From Liolophura sinensis (taxonomy: Eukaryota > Mollusca > Polyplacophora > Chitonida > Chitonidae): DNA of 64,000 nucleotides. Numbering within the stretch: position 1 is the stretch's first letter; the number at the start of each line of letters is the position of its first letter. A program made the position numbers and the translations under genes. Positions 54,901 through 64,000 of this stretch are shown here, in pieces. The notes under the pieces are model-generated. The model was given only the letters and a program-made list of their open reading frames with translations, did no database searches and was not told the origin of the DNA. The stretch spans positions 46,598,521-46,662,520 of the forward strand of contig NC_088302.1 in NCBI RefSeq assembly GCF_032854445.1, in the 5' to 3' direction.

Positions 54901-55969
54901 TGATTTATTTATTGATTTATTTGACTGTTGTTTTACGCTATGCTCAATCTTTCTTTTAAAGGTTATCGTCGTGTGCGATTGAGTACCATGTATATCTTCT
55001 GCTAGACAACATATGCAAATGCATAGACCGTGGAATTATTCTTTAAAATAGGCCGTTAACTGTTTGGCCTGATAAATAAACAAGGCAAATAAACAAAAGG
55101 AATTCGGCGACTGAAGATTTTCCTTATACAGTCCTTAAGTTTCTAGTTATAAATGCAATTAGAGTAAATTAAATGACCTCTTTTTATTTTGGAAGGATTG
55201 AAATTTATTTCAACTCCTCACAGGCGCTTATGCATACAACAACGGTTTAATCGAGGCGAAAAACGGAGGCAAAATTCAGAAATGTTGTAAATGGACCACA
55301 TGAGTGAAGGACTGGTAATGTTTGCAGTAAAGCAGCTATAAATCCTCTACAAATGGAATGATTAAATGTTCACGACCTGGTGTTCTGGTTGATATCAGAG
55401 TGATATCTACATCTAGCGATCTGGTGAAATAAAATCTTCTATACCTTTGCCCACAGGTAAAACTTAATCTCATTTCACTTAGAGATTTGGAATATGTTCT
55501 TCCTCGACACTAAGCTCTCCACTTCCGATATACAAGACAAGGGATGTAGCTGAAAACAAAGCCAATACGTATTGCTTAATATCAATTTATTTGTTTATTT
55601 ATTCACTTGATTTTTGTTTAATGCCATACTCAAGAATTACTCACTTGTACGACGGCGGTAGGTTTTATAGACAAAGGAAACCAGACTGTCCGACATAAAC
55701 TGGGTCGATCATTTATAAATCTGCGGAGGTTTGGGACGCCGACAGTTAGGCAGACAGTCAATATGTCGTCATTGCGTGTATTACATGGGGTTTACCATCA
55801 ACGCTATCTAAACTTACTTGGTTTTGTCACAAATCCGAGGTCATCCGGTGTTGGAGCAGTATTCAGCTGTAATAGCCTCATGCACATTGGTTCATCTAAA
55901 ATGGAGGAACCTGTAGGGTGAACAGAGAGAGAACAATGCAAAACTATTGAAGACAAGGATGTAAATATA
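51901..55969. repeat. Segmental duplication, second block, copy B (pairs with 24958-29042)
   Basis: It starts in the leader of the inverted fox pseudogene and ends where copy A enters the fox 1 promoter. Between about 52050 and 54380 no gene was seen. Confidence 0.92.
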
Positions 55970-57297
55970 AGCGTCAAGTCCGACATTCATATACCATTCG
56001 TAGTCCGTAAAAGGCGTTCCAAGTCAATAATCGCAAGATTCATTTCCAAAACAACGTTTAACACTAACTCCCAATGACAAAGGTATGTAAGAAATTATAC
56101 AAATAAGAAATAAAGCCGGTAAGACACAAGAGAAAAGCGGTCATCAGTTTTCAATGATGGCGGGCAGACAATGGATATTCCAGGCATGAATTCCATATCA
56201 AAGTTCAAATTCGTAGTCCGTGAATGAGTTCCATGTCAAATAACAATTAAACAAGGATCTCAGTCGCGCTTTAATTGCAACTGTTCATAAAGGCATCATA
56301 CAGATGTAATGAGCATGGCTACCTTTACATCCCTTAATCCCAGGTTAAGCGGTATTAGATACAGTTTGAAAATGACGAACGTTACAGACTAACCGATCAG
56401 ATTGCGATTTAAAAATAACAGATCTCATGCTACAAGAGGCGCCATCTATGATGTTGCACATGACATACAAGATAGACGGTTACACTGGGCAACCAGCGCC
56501 ATCTATGTTGTTAAATACTATGTACGTGATAGATATGTACATAGGGATAGCAGCGCCATCTATGTGGTTGATCGCAATGCAGATCGCCAGAGATTCTGAA
56601 CGCTCTGTCCATACCTCCCAACGAGAGTGTTATGCTCATTGTAAAATGTGAGAAACTTAGAATGAAGGCGTTTGATGGAGTAAGGCTGTAGTTCTGGGGC
56701 CACTTGTTCATAAGTGTATTAAAGTTAAGACAGGCTTAAATGGTAATACCAGTGCACTCAAAAGTTGAAACCGGGGTTAAGACACTCAGGCAGAATTTGC
56801 ATGTATAAGATTTGTTTATTTGTGTGGTGTTTTAAAGATGAATTAAACTAAATAATCTGAGGGTCAAAAACGTCGTGAGCAGATCTGTGACGTTGATGAC
56901 GTCCACATCAACTCCATAAAACAATATTCTCGATCCACAAACATCTTTTGTTCAGATATACGATAGAGAAACCAGATTAATAAATTTAAATTGTATATGA
57001 CTCAGTAGAAAGAGTCTTAAATAGTTAACTGTTGAGTTTCACAATGTGGTCCTTTTATGTAAGATGTGATTCATAAAATTGGCGAATTAGGCTACATTGC
57101 CATAAATTTGTTGAAAATACAACACGAAAGACTACAGAGTAAAACTAGGGATAGTAATGCCGTGCCTCTTATATATTGAGAACCTATCTTACCATTCGCC
57201 CAGAATTTCCAGGAAACAAAAAACAGCAGGGAAGAGTTAAATAGCACAGAGAAGAAAGATCCAGAAGACAATTCCCGTCGTCTTCATAATTGTACCA
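54490..57297 (-). pseudogene. Decayed copy of the membrane-protein gene (exon 1 and 4 to last)
   Basis: Exon 1 (ATG at about 57297, MKTTGIVFWIFLLCAI) has an in-frame TAA right after CAI. Exons 2-3 are absent; the space holds an inverted RT-tail unit (56235-56680). Exon 4 (about 55912-55822) reads SSILDEPMC and PTPDDLGFVTKP. Exon 5 lies at about 55555-55450. The last exon (to about 54490) has the same CIP-stop (TAG) as the copy at 27570. Shared damage in the last exon shows that the loss predates the duplication of the second block. Confidence 0.8.
56235..56680 (-). repeat. Solitary inverted RT-tail unit
   Basis: The reverse complement matches one 480-bp unit of the arrays at 2071 and 43801, with GCGCCATCTATG motifs at about 56439, 56498 and 56552. 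It lies where exons 2-3 of the local gene copy would be. Confidence 0.88.
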
Positions 57298-57309
57298 TGA
57301 AGCCAACAA

Positions 57310-58760
57310 TACATAGAGGATATTGCACAGTGAAGGTTGAATACCATAAATATTGTTCGAGTGAGAGGTGGAAATGATTGGGTTAACGAGTGGGTTATCA
57401 TTTATACCTTTCACGAAAATACCTTTTCTATTTATTATTTATATCCTGACATTTTCTTTACATGTATATAAATGCGTATCAGTTTATCTGTTGCATCCGT
57501 GAAAAAAATAAGCAATATGCCATCTTCGTTGTATTTCTGATTTTATTCATACGCGCTGCAATTTGGTTCACCTCCGCGTTCACAAGACCTTTTCACAGTT
57601 TTAAACGCTGTCTGTAAGTAATTATACATTCTACAAAGGTGCTTAATGTTAATGCAATATAGGTATTTACGTGAATTAAGCACATGAAGAATTTCTACCT
57701 CTTTTTTGGCGAACTATATATTGAGCGAAAATGAAGCGGCCTTGTGATGCGGTCCACGAAGATTCCATGGCCCTGGGACATCACCTGTTTGCTAGGACCG
57801 TTCAGAGAGTGTGGAACTGGAAACGATCTTTGATTGCTGATGAGTAATTGCTGACGTTAGGTGAAAGCAAGGAGAGACATATATATCCCCATTTTTGACA
57901 CCATTACCACTCACTGATTGCGCCAGGCCTGCGGAGGGATGGACAAAAAGGACTTTGATCAGACTCTTTCAGAGTTATAGGGCATGATTCATAGGGCTCC
58001 AAAATTACATCGCAAGAAGTGAGGGTTGGGAATTTCCACCAACTGAATGAGCTGGACGAGTGAACATAGCAATTCCAAATTAATGATATCGCAGTATCCG
58101 GCCCTGTACATGGTGAGCCAGCACATGCACTTGTGAAGCAAGACAGCCGTTTATTCAACAACAACAACACATTTTGAAAAAGAGGAACAGGTATAGAAAA
58201 CAGTCTTTTTTTATGTTAAATACGTTAGAAAACAAGAAACATTCACAAAAACATGTCAGTTATTGAATAGCAGTTAAAAATTATTCTATTGATATTTCAA
58301 CCTCTGTATCACATTTTAACCTGTCATATGACGTTAGCTGTAATTTTCGGATTCTATTACGGTACCCTAATAATAGCAATACAAAATGAAGCAATCAACA
58401 CACCCAGAATACTTAACACTTAATACAGGATACTTTTTTGCGCTGTGAATTATTGGCCAGGTGGAATTCTAATTAAAAAAAAAAACAAAAAAAAAAAATT
58501 AAAAAATGATACCTTGTATCTATATACAGCTGTTTTAATCTTTGGAAATTTTTATTTTTTTATTTTCACGTGCACATCACCAATCTTTTTCAGATCACAT
58601 CTCCCATCCTGAGTGTTAAACTAAATGAGTTATTAATGAAGTCTTGTAGGCAACACTGCCAATTATTTTACATGTACAATAAATTAATACATAAAGTTGT
58701 GTTGGCATTAAGATCACAAAGTGTATAATTTGACCACTCACTGAAATTCCTTGTCCGGGT
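57310..58760. other. Intergenic, nothing recognised
   Basis: AT-rich. An open frame at 57904-58170 on the minus strand has no recognisable features. Confidence 0.55.
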
Positions 58761-58762
58761 AA

Positions 58763-61012
58763 CTAAACCGTATCATAAAAAAAATAGATCAGGATACCCC
58801 TAACAAAAAATATATTTATGACAGTCTTAAACACTAAAACATCAACATCATATTTGAAACTCCAAAGTCTGTACATCACTATTAGTGTCACTTTCATGTG
58901 GTAGGGGCTGAATTCTTCTGAACTTGGAGGGAGGCTCAACACAAGAGTTGTTGACAGTACACATTTACCCCCACTGTTGTTGAATGTGCTTCCACGGAAG
59001 ATAGCATTGGTGTCAGCATGTGAACACTGGCGTGACTGGCTGGATGGTAATGTGTGCGTAGCTGAGAGAGCTGGCTGAAGTGTGGTACAGGTGCTAGAGG
59101 TGCAGTTTTCTGAAGTTACTGGTACAAGTGACTTATTTTTTGCCTTTGTGGTGGTAAAAATATTAAAAATATTAGCCAGTTGCTTGGTGTTCATTGTACA
59201 GTAATAGTTTACACTGCTTAGGTTTCTGTGTCGTAAAATTTGAATGATTTGGTTAGGAGGAATGTTGTTGTCATTCAGCTTTTGTATTATGATGATTGGT
59301 GAGATGTTTGTTTGTGGACAAATTTCTTTGACAATTCACGGCTTTCATGATTGAATAGATTTTGTTTATGCCCATCCTCTGTCACTTAAACCATATTGAA
59401 CAATCATAATTAATTGACAGAAAAAATGCATTATCTGGACCACTCTTGATTTCAAAACGTCTGCTGGCATACTGACTACAATGAAAAAAGAAAAATATCA
59501 TGAGCTGAGTCAAATGTCTACCCTCAGCAAAGAACTGTCTAAATATAGGTCTTTAGGTAAGTGGGAAACAAAGTTTTTCGTTTAAGGATCTATTTGGGAT
59601 GGGGCAGTTAGGTGATGTCTTGTTCGTCGTGAATTATCAAAATTATCAATTTGTATTTCTCATAAAGTTAGGTATGTGTATTTTAAGTCATGGATTATAT
59701 ATCAAAGTTACTTCAGTTTGTGTGATGTAGTAACAGGCAAGTTTTTTCTTTGCCATGTACATGTATCTATGCAAACTTTTATAAATTTAAAACATAGTTT
59801 TCTAATTTCTAATAAAAACATATCCTATACTGTGAGAAAGCATCTTTAATCAAACTCAGTCAATATATCATAAAATTTATCTCTGTGCTTCAAATATGCA
59901 TAGGACTCGTTTTCTTTTTTCTTGTTCATTTATTACTCAATTTGTTTACTTCTATAAAAACTTACATGTAAGCCACAACTGGGTCTCTTTCTGGTTATTC
60001 TGGCGTTCCATGTGCCCTTGATCTGACTTTTCTCAGGTTACGGGTGTTTTCTCCTTTCCTCGCTTTGGTCTGACGTTCCTGACTGTACACAAGATACCGC
60101 CTCCCATTCTCATCTGTCTCCAGCTGGATGTCTCCCCACTTCAGGTTGTACGGCTATACTCATTCCAAAATACAACACGTTATTCAGCCATAAGGTGTTA
60201 ATGAGTGTAACTGGGCTTCTTATCCCAAGTTGACCATTCTCATATTTCTTGATCTGTAAGCTCGTCTGAGGCGTGTGGCTGATCGCTTTTGCCCGTTAAT
60301 TCAGCTGTTTTTGCTTACTTTTCAGAGCCTCTCCGCAGAGTGGAAACCGCTGATCATTTACAATGGACAGATGATACTTCTTTTCCGTAGATGCCTGTCG
60401 ACTGAGGAATAGAAGCCACGTTGACTTGATGACTCATAATCCGACCCATCTTGCGTATGGAAAGAAGAAATCTGCTCACGAACTCGGTCAATTCGTCTGC
60501 AGCTAAAGTTTCAAGCTCTTCATTTACTCCATTCTGCCTTAAAAAGCTAAGGAACAATTTCATATTATTCTCCGTTTTGATCTTTAAGTTGCTGCTTTCC
60601 TGGTTTTGAATAATTTTCAAAACGTCTTCATTTGAGTAGTGTTCATACCTGTTGTTGCCTCAGCCGAGAAGATCAAAGTCGGTTCATTTTCCTCATCACT
60701 CTCAAATGCAAAAAGCTGATCAAGGTTCAGTGTGTCTGAATGGCTAGCTAGATGAAACTTTTGTGACTCCGTAGTGACTGCGTGAAGTGACACAATGAAT
60801 GTAGCAGACGGCATGTACAAAAGTAGATCCGGCAAGGTCAACTGTGAGTCATGGGTCAAGGTCTCCAGCGGTGTAATAGCAAAATGTAATAGCAAAAGAT
60901 ATCTAACCAGTAAAGATATCATTTTTATCAGTGAAAGAAATACTGGGATTTCACTGATGTATAAATAATAAACTTTGATATATAATATATGACTTTTTTG
61001 CAAAGTGTTCAT
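58763..61012 (-). pseudogene. Crypton-type tyrosine recombinase (DUF3504, QRICH1/ZMYM-like), decayed
   Basis: Parts appear in order on the minus strand. At 60620-60354 is a core-binding-like segment (MKLFLSFLRQNGVNEELETL, DELTEFVSRFLLSIRK) that changes frame near 60450 into DGSDYESSSQRG. At about 60155-59965 is LKWGDIQLETDENGRRYLVY, then ERQTKARKGENTRNLRKV, with a TAA inside PE-stop-PERDPVVAYM before a GT donor. At about 59320-59165 is IPPNQIIQILRHRNLSSVNY, the H-x-x-R/GH and Tyr region of the catalytic domain. The last piece to 58763 has AIFRGSTFNNSGG. The WGD block and ERQTK-TR-G-NTRN-RK pattern are typical of Crypton-derived proteins. Stops and frameshifts indicate a dead copy. The stretch 61012-60617 upstream is open but unrecognised. 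Confidence 0.8.
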
Positions 61013-61467
61013 TTAAGCATATTCTGAAGGCTTTGTAGTACGACGTTAAACCCCAAGCACTCTATCACACACTGAAGCCATTGTTCATTGTAGACTGATA
61101 AAGTTACACTTTTTCTGAAGGCCTGAAACTGCCCAGTTGAACCGATTTAGTTTTGTTTCCAAAAGAAAAATTTAAAAAAGTGTATAAATTGCATTGAAAT
61201 TTGCTCTTCATAGGCGAAAAGGTTGATGAATTAGGTTATATAGATCATATTCTGTTACATGAGCATTACAACGTACATCAACGTAATCAAATGCATACCA
61301 TTTTCTCCTTGATCACTGAAATTGTCCTAAACTGTTGTTATGGTTTTCACTTCCTGATAAATCAAGTAAAAAGAAAGAACTTCGTCGATATGAAGCAGAT
61401 TTATATTATTGTTATTATTATTGTTATTGTTTATTCATGGGCCTAATTCATGTTTATTCATGGACAG

Positions 61468-61545
61468 TTTCCACTCAAACCCAACCACCATGATGTAAGT
61501 GAAACTTTCTTGAGTACTGTACTAGACACTGAGTTTCCATAAACA
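61468..61545 (+). repeat. Possible diverged SINE tail
   Basis: ACCACCATGATGTAAGTGAA followed by CTTTCTTGAGTACTG resembles the SINE tail. Weak. Confidence 0.35.
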
Positions 61546-63480
61546 TAGTAGTTGAGGACAGCGATGCTAGGCTTCAAACTGGCAGAGCCATTATTTACAA
61601 ATGTTTGTTATATGTTCATATCTTTATATCTGTTGTAAAAAAACATATTAAGTGAGAGCGTTCATATTTTCTGAGGACTTTTGGTTTGTCCTGATGGTAA
61701 TTTTTGAAGGACATTGTTTTACCGGTTTAATTTTAACAAGATATTGGATTTTGGAACACGGACGTAGTCATATCCCAGAATTGGCTATCTGACTCTGGTT
61801 TCCTGAAAACCGCAGACGGGGACAAATGTGAGTCGCCACACATAGTCATCTGTGTATTCCACCAAAAAGTCAAACTACCCATGGAAAACAATTGAAGCTG
61901 TAGCCCGGACACGAATACGGACGGACAGATAGACAGGAGGACGAAAAAAATCGCTATAATATATTACGTACTGGCTTTGTTTTAGAGATGACATTTTCAT
62001 GAGTTTTATAAAATCTCAAATAACGGTTTATTTGAAAAGAGTGAGATTTTCGACACAAATGACTTAATTAAATTTCGGTAAACTTGGCCTTCAGCCTCAA
62101 TATGACCTGCATGAAACAAATATGTGACAAAATACGATTATGTCCTTGACGTAGATGAGTAATTTCCCACAATAAATCCCATGGGCCTCAGATTTGACGA
62201 AAGCAATTTTCCCCTAAAAGTTTGAACTTTTGCCTTTGGATCAATTTTCATTGCAAGTCATAACATGAGGGATCTGTCTCGGAATTCGACCTTGAGTGAC
62301 AAGCATGAAAAAAGGCCTATATGTCACATATATGAAATAACAAAGTGAAAGTCCATCAGAAAGATATTTATTTTCAAAAAATGAGTAAAGATAGATTAAA
62401 ACTAAATGCAGCCACGCAACAGGGGGTGATCAATGATAGAGAGACCCAATTCTTATGGATAACAATTTCTAATAAACAGCATAGTCACAGTCTAAGTCCT
62501 GAGACCCTTCTCCAAGGATATGTCGTAAATCTCAGAATGCAGACTGAAAAGATGCTGTGTAAAGATGGAACCAAGAGATTGCCATCCATGATAACTGTGT
62601 GTCTGTATTCCGCTACACTTTACTTCTCGATAAAACTGGAAACTGGTAAAATGTAGAATGTCTGAGCTTGTAAAATGCTATTAACAATGCATTCTGCTGT
62701 ACTTCGAAGACAGGTTCAGAATATAAAGGACGTAATATGTACGAGAGAAGCAGTTACCAGCTTTAAATGCTTCGGGGAAGACACTTTATATTATAGGCAT
62801 AACATCAAAATCAGATTATAAGCTCATAGCCCATGTAACTTCCATGCGTAACACAACTTAAAATGTGGTAGCAAGGCTACCGTAGAGCTCACCCGTAGAA
62901 GATCGACATATGAAAGCAAACCTTCAGCTCAATACGTAGTAAAGTTACCGAGCACCAGCGATGGACAGGCTCCATCCACCATCCCGACCCCTACCCCCAC
63001 TTGTCATTTAGCTTTATATACAGGTACAACATCAGGTCAGTACAGGCAGTACCCCTGACATTTGCGTTAACATTGATTCTAAAGTCGTGAAGTTTGTAAC
63101 TTACGGTATTTAATATGCACACAACAATGGTTCTCCTCGTGTTATTGTCAGATTGTGATCTACATGTGTGCAAATCCCGAGCTCTTTAAAAGCAGTATAT
63201 TTAAAATACCATCCCCAACATTTTGTTCAGCAGTTTCCCAGTTACTGGACGCCGACGCCAGCGCTTGGGATATAACATGAGTTACGCCTGTCGTCGAGAT
63301 ATGACACAAGCTACAAATGTCAGACCTTCTTGGAAGTGAAGTAGAACGCCATGCTATAATACTCTTTAATATAGATATAGATATCTTCATCACACGCAGT
63401 TTTAGATCTGGATAACCTGACGTTATGACTTTCTAACGGCAAATCTGAAAGAAAACAATTAAGTTTCACAGTATTATGGT
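61546..63480. other. Intergenic, nothing recognised
   Basis: AT-rich host DNA. The open frame at 62345-62656 and the short minus-strand frames at 62991-63393 show no known features. Confidence 0.55.
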
Positions 63481-63940
63481 TGACCTAATACACAGATATG
63501 CACAACTGTGTCACATGTAGATGTGATCTAATGCACAGATATACACAACTGTGTCACATGTAGATCGTGATAATCCTGATTCACTTCCACGCAAATCTAA
63601 AAAAGTCAAGAGAAGTGTCTCACAAGAAAGCAGCAACAAAATTAAACTATGATCTATGAGGTCTCATTTTCTATGTGATCCTGTTTGAATTCAGATGTAA
63701 GTTATATAGTCTTCGTGTTCAAAAGATAGTCAGAAAAAACCACAGCCATAATGGGCTAAAAGTAGCCAAATCCTTTTTTAAAATGAACTGAGAGCTGGCC
63801 TGATATGGTTGTCAGACTGATATATATACCCGTATCACATGTAGATGTTGACCCTGACAATCCCAAACTTTCAATTCCAGGCAAATTAGAAAAAGAGTAA
63901 AATGACTCACAACAAAAGAGCAATTAAGTTAAACTATAAT
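63481..63940 (+). repeat. 43-bp tandem pair and a dispersed repeat
   Basis: Units start at 63481 and 63524 (TGAYCTAATRCACAGATAT, CACAACTGTGTCACATGTAG). The following stretch (ATCCTGATTCACTTCCACGC through TTAAACTATGA) recurs, diverged, at about 63835-63940. Confidence 0.75.
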
Positions 63941-64000
63941 ATTGGAGTTCACACTTCCAACGTAATCCTGTTATCTATATGTGGGTAACAATTTTAACTC

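Noticed and set aside
57904..58170. Minus-strand 88-codon frame as a gene
   Set aside because: There are no domains, no splice signals and no conservation visible within the window.
62345..62656. Plus-strand 103-codon frame as a gene
   Set aside because: Composition and context look non-coding, with no recognisable motif.

Overview
The window is animal nuclear DNA, most likely from a lophotrochozoan (mollusc- or brachiopod-like) invertebrate. The reasons are split genes with normal splice sites, intronless FoxQ2-like forkhead genes, a tRNA-derived SINE with a tail common in such genomes, and many decayed transposons. The species cannot be named from sequence alone.

The host part is an array of segmental duplications. 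Bases 1-7375 recur at 41732-49765, and 24958-29042 recur at 51901-55969. A more diverged copy of the second block lies at about 38.7-41.3 kb. Each unit carries a minus-strand gene of an unrecognised membrane-protein family. One copy is nearly complete (47308 to 41370), one runs off the left edge (6108 to 1), and two are decayed (28976-27570 and 57297-54490). The units also carry FoxQ2-like forkhead genes or remnants: two intact tandem genes (29332-30261 and 36061-36978), one inverted pseudogene (50901-51774) and several orphaned fox promoters. The minus-strand genes overlie a decayed reverse transcriptase whose 3' tail is repeated in tandem (about 480 bp, three copies at 2.07-3.52 kb and two at 43.8-44.75 kb).

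Between 7376 and 24957 the duplication is interrupted by a GC-richer 17.6 kb insert. It is a Polinton/Maverick (adintovirus-like) element, a virus-like self-synthesising transposon. Plus-strand genes are a C2H2 zinc-finger protein and a protein-primed DNA polymerase B. Minus-strand genes are a RING protein and an unknown Thr-rich acidic protein on the left, then an integrase, a membrane protein, a packaging ATPase, a small basic protein, a Pro-rich protein, a minor capsid or penton-like protein, a pVI-like protein, a major capsid-like protein and an adenain-like protease. Most core genes carry frameshifts or stops, so the copy is probably dead. The ZF, RING, unknown left-arm and protease frames remain open.

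The most unusual signal is a pair of canonical histone-mRNA 3' stem-loops with purine-rich downstream elements. They lie in inverted copies of a segment of about 130 bp (9630-9757 and 16984-17121), placed downstream of the RING gene and of the polymerase gene. This suggests that the element uses histone-type, non-polyadenylated, S-phase-linked mRNA 3' ends. Other points are a covarying palindrome, a perfect CRE hairpin, an array of four CCAAT boxes, a composite palindrome between the convergent gene blocks that is echoed at the other end of the structural cluster, and an OTU-protease-like signature in the N-terminal region of the polymerase.

The right third (57-64 kb) holds a decayed Crypton-type tyrosine recombinase, small tandem repeats and otherwise featureless AT-rich DNA. 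A decayed THAP/DDE (Harbinger or ISL2EU-like) transposase lies at 33.05-33.69 kb.
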